A stretch of DNA of 64,000 nt from the NCBI RefSeq assembly GCF_003400205.1, contig NZ_QUQV01000001.1, positions 248,001-312,000 of the forward strand, in the 5' to 3' direction. Under the pieces are notes generated by a model that worked only from the letters and a program-made list of their open reading frames with translations, searched no databases and was not told the DNA's origin. The position numbers and the translations under genes were made by a program. The stretch is from Bacillus sp. HNG (GTDB lineage: Bacteria; Bacillota; Bacilli; Bacillales; Bacillaceae_L). This document shows positions 52,716 to 61,662 of this stretch, one piece after another; positions within the stretch are counted from its first letter, which is position 1; every line of letters starts with the position of its first letter.

Positions 52716-53030
52716 GTGAATAGTTTTCAAAATGAACTCCAAATGTTGAACCTTGGAGATTTCCATTCGACTGATGTAGTTCCTTGGGATCCAAACCAGT
52801 ATTACGATGAGTCTGTACGACAATTAGGTGGATTTGGTGGAATCGGTGGTTTTGGTGGATTTGGACGTTGTTCTGGTTTCTTTAGTTGTTTTGGATGCTC
52901 TAGCTGTTTTAGTTGCTTTAGTTGTTCTAATTGTTTCCGTTGTCATAGTTGCTTTAGTTGTTTTCATTGTGGAGGCGGACGCTGCGGTGGAGGCCGTTGT
53001 GGAGGCGGCGGACGCTGCGGAGGTTACTAA
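52716..53030 (+). CDS. Heterocycloanthracin/sonorensin-family LAP bacteriocin precursor
   Basis: AGGAGG ends at 52707, two bases from an ATG at 52710 but eight from the in-frame GTG at 52716, so GTG is chosen: 104 residues. The leader (1-36, MNSFQNELQMLNLGDFHSTD onward) matches the heterocycloanthracin/sonorensin leader pattern. A Gly/Phe stretch (37-50) may hold the cleavage site. The core has 14 Cys. Ten of them (58, 61, 64, 67, 70, 73, 76, 79, 82, 85) are exactly every third residue, with Phe and Ser filling the gaps. A second part carries Cys 85, 90, 95 and 101 in GGGR repeats, ending CGGY. Nine Ser lie within the core. The cyclodehydratase and oxidase encoded downstream would convert Cys (and perhaps Ser) to azoles. 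Activity is inferred from the family. Confidence 0.9.
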   Translation: MNSFQNELQMLNLGDFHSTDVVPWDPNQYYDESVRQLGGFGGIGGFGGFGRCSGFFSCFGCSSCFSCFSCSNCFRCHSCFSCFHCGGGRCGGGRCGGGGRCGGY

Positions 53031-53073
53031 AACAAAATAAAATATAAAACATATCCAGCCTTGTAAAAAGTGC

Positions 53074-53100
53074 AGCCCCTGAAAAAATACATTAGGGGCT
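53074..53100 (+). promoter_or_regulatory. Attenuator-like hairpin between precursor and maturation genes
   Basis: AGCCCCT/AGGGGCT with a 13-nt A-rich loop and no clean T run. It could lower expression of the enzymes relative to the precursor. Confidence 0.45.
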
Positions 53101-53204
53101 ATCCCTTTATGATTAGACATAATAGACAAATTTCAGTACATAGGATTATAGTGACAGTTTTCGTACAGAATCTCAAGCTGGATCTAAAGTAAAGGAGGAG
53201 CGCA

Positions 53205-55160
53205 ATGACAAAAAAATTAACCCCTTCTATGCGTCTCAAGGTAAAAAGAGACACGTTTTTTCTCCCTTATGAAAACAGCGGTGTATATTTTCGGAACAAC
53301 ATAAGTTCGTTCCGTATGGAAGGAAATACAATCGATAAGTGGGTTGAAAAGCTAATACCGATGTTTAATGGAGAGTACACATTGGGGCATTTAACAGAAG
53401 GATTACCCGCCCCATACCGAAAGCGGGTATATGAAATTGCGGAAGCACTTTACCGTAATGGATTTGTAAAGGATGTAAGTCAAGAATTACCACATCATTT
53501 ACAATCACATGTTATAAAAAAATATGCATCCCAAATTGAATTCCTGGAAAATTTCGGGGATTCCGGCGCTTACCGCTTTCAAGCATATCGCCAGTCAAAA
53601 GTTTTGGCAGTTGGCTCCGGCCCATTTTTAGTATCGTTGGTATCTGCATTACTCGAATCGGGATTACCGAGGTTCCATGTACTAATTACTGACCAAGAAT
53701 CTACTAATAGAAAGAGATTGTATGAACACGTCGAACATGCCCGTCAAACCGACCCCGAGGTTAAGGTTAATGAATTAACCCATCAAAAGGATGACATGAG
53801 TTCATGGAGTGAAATTGTCCAAGAGTTTCAATTCATTTTGTATGTATCAGAAGAAGGTGATGTGGAGAAACTACGTGCACTTAATGAGATTTGTATAAAA
53901 GAGAAGAAGGGATTTCTCCCCGCTATTTGTTTAGATCATATGGGTATGGGAGGTCCCCTTGTGCTACCTGAATCTAAGGGATGTTGGGAATCTGCATGGA
54001 GGAGCATACATGAATCTGCGCTTCACAAAGAACAGCCGGCATCCAATTACTCTCAAGTAGCAGGAGCGATGCTGGCAAATGTAATCGTCTTTGAACTATT
54101 CAAAGAGATGACCAGAATAACCGAATCAGAAAAAGAAGTTAATCAATTCTTTCTGCTTAATCTAGAAACTCTGGAGGGGAACTGGCATTCCTTCATTCCA
54201 CACCCCTTAGTGACGGGATTTGCCGAAGTTAGATGGATAAAGGATTTTGATGTACGGATCAACGATGCATCTAGCAGTGGTGATGTAGATAAGTTATTTC
54301 TATTATTCAATCATTTGACATCACCTGAAACTGGCATACTTCATATTTGGGAAGAAGGCGATTTAAAGCAGCTCCCCTTATCTCAATGCCAGGTTCAGGC
54401 AGTCAACCCGTTGTCAGAAGGACCCGCTAAACTGTTGCCAGACATTGTCTGTGCCGGCTTGACTCATGTGGAAGCTCGAAGGGAAGCAGGCTTGACAGGG
54501 ATTGAAGCCTATGTGTCTCATCTTTTCAAAACTTTACTACAACAGGAAGTGGATAAAAGCATTATAGAAAAAAACGAGTTTGTCGGAGTAGGAATGGGAG
54601 AGTCGTTAGCAGAAAGTGTTTGCCGGGGATTGCAAATGTGTTTGGTTAAGGAGCTAAGCGAAAAAAATATTGAACAGAAGCATGCAGTTTCACGTATAGA
54701 ATTGAAATCATTAGAAGATAAACACTGTCAGTTTTATCTGCAGGTATTAACCAGGTTAAATGGAGCGCCGTTTATCGGCGTAGGAGAGAAAGTTTCTGGA
54801 TTCCCTGTAGTTTGGATTCGAACTAATAACCGGTGGTATAGCGGTATGGGTTTGACTATCACAAAGGCATTGGAAAACGCATTACAACATGCCATTATGG
54901 AGATAGAAAACAGAGAGGATTTTCGCACAGCTTATTCATATGAAGATTCATCCGTACTTCTGGAGCAAAATGTTCCACTAATCCTTGAAATACCTTCGAG
55001 TGAAGAGATGACACATTCAGAGATGTTAAATTCCGCAATAAAAGTACTAGAACGAAACAGCAAGCAAATCATGGTATTTAAACTTGAAATAGAACCATTT
55101 AACAAAAATGAATTGGTAGAGCTGCACGGTGTTCTTTTAAAAAAGGAGGAATCCACTTGA
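53205..55160 (+). CDS. Thiazole-containing bacteriocin maturation protein (ThiF/E1-like partner)
   Basis: A 651-residue protein of the type annotated as putative thiazole-containing bacteriocin maturation protein in Bacillus. The N-terminal 90 residues (YENSGVYFRN, then EALYRNGFVKDV) look like a PqqD-type winged-helix recognition element that would bind the precursor leader. Residues about 130-300 form a ThiF/E1-like Rossmann domain (VLAVGSGPFLVSLVSALLES) with no visible zinc CxxC pairs. The C-terminal half (about 430-640) has EARREAGLTGIEAYVSHLF, VGVGMGESLAESVC and TITKALENALQHAIMEIE, recalling a degenerate YcaO fold. AAAGGAGGAGC precedes ATG. The stop overlaps the next start. Confidence 0.87.
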   Translation: MTKKLTPSMRLKVKRDTFFLPYENSGVYFRNNISSFRMEGNTIDKWVEKLIPMFNGEYTLGHLTEGLPAPYRKRVYEIAEALYRNGFVKDVSQELPHHLQSHVIKKYASQIEFLENFGDSGAYRFQAYRQSKVLAVGSGPFLVSLVSALLESGLPRFHVLITDQESTNRKRLYEHVEHARQTDPEVKVNELTHQKDDMSSWSEIVQEFQFILYVSEEGDVEKLRALNEICIKEKKGFLPAICLDHMGMGGPLVLPESKGCWESAWRSIHESALHKEQPASNYSQVAGAMLANVIVFELFKEMTRITESEKEVNQFFLLNLETLEGNWHSFIPHPLVTGFAEVRWIKDFDVRINDASSSGDVDKLFLLFNHLTSPETGILHIWEEGDLKQLPLSQCQVQAVNPLSEGPAKLLPDIVCAGLTHVEARREAGLTGIEAYVSHLFKTLLQQEVDKSIIEKNEFVGVGMGESLAESVCRGLQMCLVKELSEKNIEQKHAVSRIELKSLEDKHCQFYLQVLTRLNGAPFIGVGEKVSGFPVVWIRTNNRWYSGMGLTITKALENALQHAIMEIENREDFRTAYSYEDSSVLLEQNVPLILEIPSSEEMTHSEMLNSAIKVLERNSKQIMVFKLEIEPFNKNELVELHGVLLKKEEST

Positions 55161-57100
55161 ACGGTATCTTGGTGATTATCGGAGAAGGTTTTTTAGCGGA
55201 TCACGTGTCCAAAGAATTAGCCTCCCAATTCATGTTAATTCGTCATCCCGATTTCGAATCAGGAATACCAGAAAAGGCCGATTTGGTTTTAGTATTGCAA
55301 GAAGCCTGGAATCCGTCCATTCATCAAAAGGCAGAAGAACTATTACGCCCTAAAGGCATCCCCTGGTTACGAGGCTTTGTTTCATTTGGTGAGGGTGTGG
55401 TTGGTCCGTTGGTTCGCCCAAATTCCCGAGGATGCTCCCAATGTGCTGACATGAGGCGGCTTATGGCTGGACGTGACCGAATAGATATGCGGCATTTGCA
55501 GGAACACCTTTCCAAACAAAGAGGTATTATTCGTGACGCATGGGCATCTAACACAGGGCTTTTACAGATGGCTTACTTGATAGTTGAAGAGTCAAAGAGA
55601 ATTTTGGGTGGAAAGGACACTCACTCAGAAGAAAAACTTTTCTTACTAAACTTGAAAACTCTTAAAAGTTCATGGCATTCCTTTCTTTCAAACCCATTAT
55701 GCTCGGTTTGCGGTGGACTTCCCGACGATTCAGAAAGTAGTGCCATAATTTCTCTTCAACCCAGTCCTAAGACCAGCCTAGACAGTTACCGATGCCGTTC
55801 TATAGACGAATTAGAAAATTTCTTAGTAAATGACTATTTGGACTTTAAGGCTGGCTTTTTAAATGGGAAAATGTATGACCTCTTGCCACCTTTTGCCGAT
55901 GTAGGTGTGAATCTACCTTTGTTGCACGGCGATGAGGGTGTAGCAGGTCGGACTCATTCATACGCTGTAAGTGAATTGACTGCCATATTAGAAGGCTTGG
56001 AGCGTTACTGTGGACTTTCCCCACGTGGCAAAAGAACTGTTGTTCATGATAGTTTCCGCAATTTAGAAGGAAAGGCACTAAATCCTCTCACAGTTGGTAT
56101 CCACGAAGCGGAAAAATATTCTCAACCTGGTTTTCCATTTAAACCGTTTGATCCAGATAGACCCATGAATTGGGTATGGGGCTATTCATTCTTGCAGGAA
56201 CGCCCAATTCTTGTTCCAGAGTTGCTTGCCTATTACAGCTTAGGCGATGGGGAAGGGTTTGTTTATGAAACTTCAAACGGATGTGCATTAGGTGGGAGTT
56301 TAGAAGAGGCCATTTTCTACGGAATAATGGAAGTTGTAGAACGTGATTCATTCTTGATGACTTGGTATGCGCAAATGTCACTACCCCAAATAGACCCATA
56401 TTCATCTAATGATCAGGAATTGGAGTTAATGTTAGAACGTATTCGTGCAGTTGCAGAATACGATATATTTTTGTTCAATTCGACAATGGAGCACGGTATT
56501 CCGAGCGTATGGGCATTGGCAAAGAACAGGAAGAATGTCGGATTAAATATTATTTGTGCTGCAGGGGCGCATCCAGACCCGATACGAGCTGTAAAAAGCG
56601 CAGTTCATGAGTTGGCAGGTATGATGCTTACGCTTGACAAGAAATTCGAGGGAAACAAGGAAGAGTTTGTTCAAATGTTGCATGATTCAACCCTTGTTCA
56701 GAAAATGGATGATCATGGCATGCTCTATGGATTACCCGAAGCAGAAGAGCGCCTAAGGTTTTTGCTGGACGAAAGTCGTCCATTGCGAACATTTGCCGAG
56801 GAATATAAGTTGAAGGTGCCTCATCAAGACCTTACCGAAGATCTTAAAGACATACTTCGAGAGTTTCGTCGCTTGAAACTCGATGTGGTTGTAGTGAATC
56901 AGACGACATCAGAAACCCTACGAAATGGACTTCACTGTGTAAAAGTTATAATACCTGGGATGTTACCGATGACATTCGGACACCATCTTACCCGGATAAC
57001 TGGACTTGAGAGGGTACTCAGGGTACCAATGGAACTCGGGTATGCGGATCAACCTCTAACATTTGAACAGCTTAACCCACATCCACACCCGTTTCCATGA
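55157..57100 (+). CDS. Fused E1-like/YcaO azoline cyclodehydratase
   Basis: A 647-residue two-domain enzyme. Residues 1-205 are the E1-like (C-protein) part with two CxxC pairs, Cys93/Cys96 and Cys182/Cys185, a likely structural zinc site. Residues about 215-647 are the YcaO domain, with ATP-binding motifs SELTAILEGLERYCG and FYGIMEVVERDSF and the C-terminal NPHPHPFP, a PxPxP tail known to matter for YcaO cyclodehydratases. It would activate backbone amides with ATP to turn Cys/Ser of the precursor into azolines. TTG 55157 follows AAAGGAGGA and overlaps the upstream stop, so the two are translationally coupled. Domain identity is seen; activity follows from the family. Confidence 0.93.
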   Translation: MNGILVIIGEGFLADHVSKELASQFMLIRHPDFESGIPEKADLVLVLQEAWNPSIHQKAEELLRPKGIPWLRGFVSFGEGVVGPLVRPNSRGCSQCADMRRLMAGRDRIDMRHLQEHLSKQRGIIRDAWASNTGLLQMAYLIVEESKRILGGKDTHSEEKLFLLNLKTLKSSWHSFLSNPLCSVCGGLPDDSESSAIISLQPSPKTSLDSYRCRSIDELENFLVNDYLDFKAGFLNGKMYDLLPPFADVGVNLPLLHGDEGVAGRTHSYAVSELTAILEGLERYCGLSPRGKRTVVHDSFRNLEGKALNPLTVGIHEAEKYSQPGFPFKPFDPDRPMNWVWGYSFLQERPILVPELLAYYSLGDGEGFVYETSNGCALGGSLEEAIFYGIMEVVERDSFLMTWYAQMSLPQIDPYSSNDQELELMLERIRAVAEYDIFLFNSTMEHGIPSVWALAKNRKNVGLNIICAAGAHPDPIRAVKSAVHELAGMMLTLDKKFEGNKEEFVQMLHDSTLVQKMDDHGMLYGLPEAEERLRFLLDESRPLRTFAEEYKLKVPHQDLTEDLKDILREFRRLKLDVVVVNQTTSETLRNGLHCVKVIIPGMLPMTFGHHLTRITGLERVLRVPMELGYADQPLTFEQLNPHPHPFP

Positions 57101-57121
57101 GATTGACTAGGAGGTAGTAGG

Positions 57122-58693
57122 ATGAGTCTGGATGAATTTCTACACAACTTACATTTCGATATTGATAAAATAAGCCCGCCGGATCGTGTAATTGATTGGG
57201 AAGATTCACCATTACCCTATAAACTATACCGTGGTTTGCATGATTTTCCGCTATCGTTAGAAGTGCCATTGAAGCTAGTTAAGCAGGATGTCCCTAGCAA
57301 ACCTAATCATAGCAGAATGGGGCATTTTCTTTGGTATATATTTGGTCTTAGTCAAATAAGCCAATCAGCCATTACAACGAATCAAGAAGTTGATCTAATG
57401 CAGTCATACAGACGGTTTGTCCCTTCCGGCGGAGCCTTATATCCAAACGAAGTATACGTTTATCTGAAATTGGAGGATTTGCCTGTTGGCGTATACCACT
57501 ATGATGTCGCACGTCATCGATTGGTATTACTGCGAGAAGGCAATTTTGATTTTTATATCAACCAAGCACTTGGTCACCGCATTGATTTGTCTACATGTTT
57601 TGGTACTGTTTTTATATCCACAATGTTTTGGAAAAATTTCTTTAAATACCACAACTTCTCCTATCGTTTGCAAGGGTTGGATACAGGTGTTTTAATTGGG
57701 CAATTACTCGAAGTAGCAAAACGGTTTGGATTTGAGACAGGGGTATACTTCCAATTTCTCGATAATGCAATCAACCATCTACTTGGGCTATCTGAGAAAG
57801 AAGAAAGCGTATATGCTGTGATTCCACTCACCGTTGAAGCAACAAACTGGAACATTAATCAGAGTAATAGATTCGGGAATGTCAATTCCGTGGACTTGGC
57901 TACTAATTTGAATGAAATAAAGGATAATAATTACTATTTACGATCACAGAGAATAATAGAGTATCCCATTTTGACAAAGCTGAATGAAGAGTCTTTTATT
58001 GAATCAACAGAATCATTTAGTAAGATTAAGCCAAAAAGAATAATGATTGGAGAAGGTCCTAAAGTATCTCTTCCTCAAGTAAAACGTTTAGAGTACGACC
58101 TTGTGTCCGTCTTGGAAAAGCGTTTATCACCGGACATGGATTTTACAATGGGAAAGGTAGACCAACTGGATCTGGCAAGTCTCCTACAGGAGGCAACAGC
58201 TTCATTCGAATATCGAAATGATCTGGACAGTGAACTAAAAGGGCATCAGTCCCGTATCTCACTGTATGGCTGTTTTCATAATGTAGAGGACATTCCGGAT
58301 GCTGCATATTTTTATGATAGCGTGTCTCATTCGTTACGACAGATAGAACCCGGAGACCATCGACTTACCCTTCAATACGGAATGTCTGCAGATAACGTAA
58401 ATTTGATTCAAGTCCCATTATGCTTTCATGTGGCAGGAGATAAGGATCACTACAAAACATCACTAGGCCTAAGAGGCTACCGAATCCAACAAATGGAAGC
58501 TGGTATGCTGGTGCAGAGATTGCTTTTGGCAGCCTCTGCGATTGGATGGGGAGGCCATCCACTTCTTGGTTTTAATGCGAACATATCTGATCAAACTTAC
58601 AAGATGGATTCACAACAAAGAACAAGTTTAATCCAAATCCCAATCGGCCCTTATCGACCTCGACCATGGCTAAGAGGTAGCTTGCGTTGCTAA
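57122..58693 (+). CDS. SagB-type azoline dehydrogenase (tandem nitroreductase fold)
   Basis: A 523-residue FMN-dependent oxidase of the SagB/McbC family, which oxidises azolines to azoles. The first half (about 55-260) has YRRFVPSGGALYPNEVYVYL, GVYHYD, RLQGLDTGVLIGQLLEVAKR and GFETGVYF. The second half (about 310-520) repeats the pattern with AAYFYDSVSHSLRQIEPG, RGYRIQQMEAGMLVQRLLLA and GWGGHPLLGF. The protein is thus a double-length member. TAGGAGGTAGTAGG precedes ATG, 22 bases after the YcaO gene. It is the last gene of the LAP cluster, closed by a terminator, with no transporter or immunity gene following. Confidence 0.92.
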   Translation: MSLDEFLHNLHFDIDKISPPDRVIDWEDSPLPYKLYRGLHDFPLSLEVPLKLVKQDVPSKPNHSRMGHFLWYIFGLSQISQSAITTNQEVDLMQSYRRFVPSGGALYPNEVYVYLKLEDLPVGVYHYDVARHRLVLLREGNFDFYINQALGHRIDLSTCFGTVFISTMFWKNFFKYHNFSYRLQGLDTGVLIGQLLEVAKRFGFETGVYFQFLDNAINHLLGLSEKEESVYAVIPLTVEATNWNINQSNRFGNVNSVDLATNLNEIKDNNYYLRSQRIIEYPILTKLNEESFIESTESFSKIKPKRIMIGEGPKVSLPQVKRLEYDLVSVLEKRLSPDMDFTMGKVDQLDLASLLQEATASFEYRNDLDSELKGHQSRISLYGCFHNVEDIPDAAYFYDSVSHSLRQIEPGDHRLTLQYGMSADNVNLIQVPLCFHVAGDKDHYKTSLGLRGYRIQQMEAGMLVQRLLLAASAIGWGGHPLLGFNANISDQTYKMDSQQRTSLIQIPIGPYRPRPWLRGSLRC

Positions 58694-58714
58694 AACAAGT
58701 TAATAGGTTAGAAG

Positions 58715-58746
58715 AGCAAAGAAAAGATTTCTTCTTTGCTTTTTTT
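58715..58746 (+). terminator. Rho-independent terminator of the LAP operon
   Basis: The stem AGCAAAGAA/TTCTTTGCT with an 8-nt loop is followed by a T run. Confidence 0.88.
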
Positions 58747-58860
58747 GATAGAAACAAAGAGTTAGAGGGGACAACTTCACAAAATATATTATTATATGTA
58801 TATGTAAAAGGATAAAAAAGCCTAAACTAGCTTGCTTTCGGTGAACAATTGTTAACATAA

Positions 58861-59004
58861 AAACATTATGATTATGATGGTTCTCTTAAAAATGTATTGG
58901 AAGTAGATCAAACTAACGCAGAAGGAATACATTTTAAAAGTGTTTTTTCCTTTTTAACTGAACTATACGACTATGTTGAAAATGTAGATCCTTCGCCATT
59001 CTAG
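58861..59004 (+). pseudogene. Remnant of an unidentified gene (C-terminal 47 codons)
   Basis: An open frame that starts right after an in-frame TAA and has no usable start encodes a protein-like sequence: YDYDGSLKNVLEVDQTNAEG, then IHFKSVFSFLTELYDYVENV and DPSPF before TAG. The composition is like a small acidic globular protein, such as an immunity protein. The 5' part is missing. The source is not recognised. It lies in the 519-base gap after the LAP operon. Confidence 0.4.
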
Positions 59005-59084
59005 TGGCCATAATCAATTGGTGGTTGATTCTCAACATTCGGTACAGATTGGTTAGATATATGAGTTTTTTATAAAACTAGCTA

Positions 59085-59117
59085 CAGCACCTTTCCTATT
59101 CGTTAGGGTAGGTGCTG
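59085..59117. terminator. Hairpin, possible terminator of the remnant gene
   Basis: CAGCACC/GGTGCTG with an inner CCTA/TAGGG pairing and an 11-nt core. Only a weak T-rich tail follows. It marks the 3' end of the decayed unit. Confidence 0.55.
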
Positions 59118-59212
59118 TTGATTATTTGTTGATTAGATGAAGGGAGTAGTTAGTGGGCTCTCTGTTTTCTCAAGTTGAAAATAAATGATATCATCATACT
59201 ATAAGGAGGCCT

Positions 59213-59926
59213 ATGAGAATGGATACGATAATTTTTGATGTCGATGATACACTATATGATCAAGCACAATCTTTTCATAAAACGGTGAGGAAGCTTTTTC
59301 AAGAGCCGTTTTCAGACGAAGAAATCGATCAATTATATAAAGCTAGTCGTAAGTATAGCGAGATTTTATTTGATCAAAGTGAAGCAGGTGAAATAACCCA
59401 ATTTGAATGGCAAACTGGACGAATCATGGCTGCCTGTAAGGATTTTAACATCCCGATAGATACGGAAAAAGCGACTATTTTTCATGAAACGTATGTGACC
59501 GAACAAAAAAATATTACCTTGTTTCCAGAAGTCGAAGAACTACTAAATGTACTATACAAAGAAGGGAAACAACTTGGGATTCTAACAAATGGTGAAGAAA
59601 AACATCAAGCAATGAAAATTAAACAGCTCCGCCTTAGTCGGTGGATTCCGGCAGAGATGACGTTTATTTCTGGTACAATTGGTCATGCAAAACCGAAAAG
59701 AGAAGTATTTGATTTTATTGAACAGAAACTGAGCCTTGACCAAACCAAAACCGTATATATCGGGGATAATTTTGAAAAAGATATTATCGGAGCAAAACAA
59801 GCAGGCTGGCAAGCGATCTGGATGAATCATCGTAAGAAAGATCTACCGACTAACGCTACCTATAAACCAGATAAAGAAGTACATAGTGCCAAAGAGTTAT
59901 TAGAATTATTTACAAAAAAGGCTTAG
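59213..59926 (+). CDS. HAD-superfamily phosphatase
   Basis: A 237-residue HAD hydrolase. Motif I is FDVDDTLYD (nucleophile Asp), motif II ILTNGE, motif III the Lys in HAKPKREVF, and motif IV YIGDNFEKDIIGAKQAG. The helical cap (about 20-90) places it with the YfnB/pyrimidine-nucleotidase-like or phosphoglycolate-type HADs; the substrate is unknown. AAGGAGGC precedes ATG at 59213, with ATG 59219 as an alternative. It is monocistronic. Confidence 0.88.
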   Translation: MRMDTIIFDVDDTLYDQAQSFHKTVRKLFQEPFSDEEIDQLYKASRKYSEILFDQSEAGEITQFEWQTGRIMAACKDFNIPIDTEKATIFHETYVTEQKNITLFPEVEELLNVLYKEGKQLGILTNGEEKHQAMKIKQLRLSRWIPAEMTFISGTIGHAKPKREVFDFIEQKLSLDQTKTVYIGDNFEKDIIGAKQAGWQAIWMNHRKKDLPTNATYKPDKEVHSAKELLELFTKKA

Positions 59927-60394
59927 ATCTTTATGGTAGGAATCAGCGATTGTCATCCTGGTTCCTATTTAGGTTTCATTGAAAACTTACTATATGAATT
60001 GCATTGAGCGGGTTTTTAAACAAAACGGAACCATTAGTTTTACAAGAACTGTCATCTAAAAAAGGCTCTTTGCTACGCAGTACAATGAAACTACTATTGA
60101 TGGTGAAAATACAAGATTTCATATTATCCACTTTCCAAAAGTAGGACATTTAACGCCCCAAATGAACAATATGTGTTGAGGACTCTAGTAACAATATGGA
60201 TGGGGTTATTGTGACCGTTCAAGATATGAATAGTGTCGAATATGGTTGTTGAAATGAAACTGAACAAAGTATGACAGCCCTGAAAAGTCCGTCACTAAGC
60301 CTTTATTTTATTGTGGATTCCATTAAATAAAGTTCCTTGTTAATTTCCCTTTATGTTAAAATTTAGATAGTTCTAACTATAAGGGGTGGATGGT
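59927..60394. other. Gene-poor segment with probable coding remnants
   Basis: 468 bases without an intact gene. One frame near 60060-60180 reads protein-like (TIDGENTRFHIIHFPKVGHL) but is cut by stops and has no start. This looks like decayed coding DNA of unknown origin. A promoter for the following SDR gene may lie near 60355-60375. Confidence 0.4.
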
Positions 60395-61174
60395 GTGAAA
60401 TTTGAAAATCAAGTGGCGCTTATTACCGGGGGGACTTCTGGAATTGGGCTAGCCGTAGCAGAACAATTACTTCTTGAGGGAGGAAAAGTTGTCATAGTAG
60501 GTCGTAATAGGGAACGAGGAAACTCAGCCCTAGAAAAACTGAAACAGATTAGTCCACATGTTCTTTTTCTATCAGTTGATGTAAGCAAAGGAACAGAAGT
60601 AGAACAGATGGTAAAAGAAACAGTGGACACATTTGGAAGAATCGACTTTGCCTTTAATAATGCGGGAAATGCAGAAGGTACGCCTGCATTGACACATGAA
60701 TTCAGTGAAGAAGACTTCGATCATATGATGGGCTCTACAATCAAAGGAGTTTGGTTGTGTATGAAGTATGAGCTGCAAGCTATGATTGAAAATGGTGGTG
60801 GTTCAATCGTTAATACATCATCCCTGGATGCCTTAATTTGTTCGGCATACACGACAGCTTATGCAGCTGGGAAAAGTGGAATTCTTGCATTAACCCGCGG
60901 AGTCGCCCAAGAATATGGAAATAAAGGAATTCGAGTTAATGCCATTACACCTGGTGCAATCAGGACTCCGATGATGGAACGAAAATTTGAAAACTTGACT
61001 GAAGAGCAATCAGAACGGTTAGAAGAAAGGTACAACAGCCTGAATGCCCTAGGAAGAATGGGGACCTCTTCCGAAGCGGCAGATGTGGTAACCTGGTTAT
61101 TTTCTAAAGAATCTTCCTTTGTTACAGGTCAAAATATCATTGTTGATGGTGGAGTTTCCATCGTAACAAAATAA
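60395..61174 (+). CDS. SDR oxidoreductase (glucose/3-oxoacyl reductase-like)
   Basis: A 259-residue classical SDR: TGGTSGIG cofactor loop (about 10-17), NNAGNAEG, SIVNTSSLDAL, YAAGKSG (catalytic Tyr and Lys), VNAITPGAIRTPMM and the C-terminal FVTGQNIIVDGG. The GTG start at 60395 lies eight bases after AAGGGG; a GTG at 60386 overlaps the ribosome site. The substrate is unknown. It is monocistronic and followed by a long hairpin. Confidence 0.87.
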   Translation: MKFENQVALITGGTSGIGLAVAEQLLLEGGKVVIVGRNRERGNSALEKLKQISPHVLFLSVDVSKGTEVEQMVKETVDTFGRIDFAFNNAGNAEGTPALTHEFSEEDFDHMMGSTIKGVWLCMKYELQAMIENGGGSIVNTSSLDALICSAYTTAYAAGKSGILALTRGVAQEYGNKGIRVNAITPGAIRTPMMERKFENLTEEQSERLEERYNSLNALGRMGTSSEAADVVTWLFSKESSFVTGQNIIVDGGVSIVTK

Positions 61175-61289
61175 AGTTTTTCGGACCTAGAACCGGATGG
61201 TCAATAAGTGAAGTAAATAATAAACTAAACCGTTTCTCTTTAAAATTACTCGCATATGAAAAAGCATAAATAAAATCACCTATAGAAAT

Positions 61290-61329
61290 AGAAGCAGTGG
61301 ATTTCACATCAGAAATCACACTGCTTCTA
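61290..61329. terminator. Long hairpin downstream of the SDR gene
   Basis: AGAAGCAGTG and CACTGCTTCT form the outer stem and GATTTC/GAAATC the inner one around ACATCA. There is no T run, so it may be a terminator on either strand or a small palindromic repeat. Confidence 0.6.
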
Positions 61330-61343
61330 ACAATCTATTAATT

Positions 61344-61560
61344 TAACGATTATGTGTAGTACGGTTCTTGAGAATACCTGTTACTGCTTATTTACCTTAT
61401 ACAATATTTTTATGGGGTTTACCTTACGATAGTAGCATCTTACTTAACAAAAAACACTGGACACATACAAAGGGCTTCCTAGGAAAATACATTCATTTTT
61501 TGTGGATTTGGACTAATTGTTGATGTTACCTTGTTTCTTGTGATGTAAAGAGCCAACAAG
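61344..61560 (+). pseudogene. Decayed duplicate of the NhaC gene 3' end and flank
   Basis: About 215 bases follow 40966-41205 with scattered substitutions and deletions. Shared blocks include ACGATTATGTGTAGTACGG, ATATTTTTATGG, ACAAAGGGCTTC, TTGTGGAT, GGACTAATTGTT and GTTACCTTGTTTCTTGT. It contains the last 50 or so codons of the antiporter, now frameshifted, and the DNA beyond its stop. The rest of the gene is absent. It is a remnant of a duplication or of a recombination between relatives. Confidence 0.8.
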
Positions 61561-61662
61561 GGGAGTGGGGAGGAGTCTCCAATTCGGACTACTTTCTACA
61601 GAAAACATGCTACAGTTTATTAAAATTAAATGGTAAAATATGCGAATAGTAGGTGGAATTAT

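Noticed and set aside
52824-53129. Minus-strand Ser/Thr/Ala-repeat frame opposite the bacteriocin core
   Set aside because: It is the complement of the Cys-Phe-Ser codon repeats and has no independent support.
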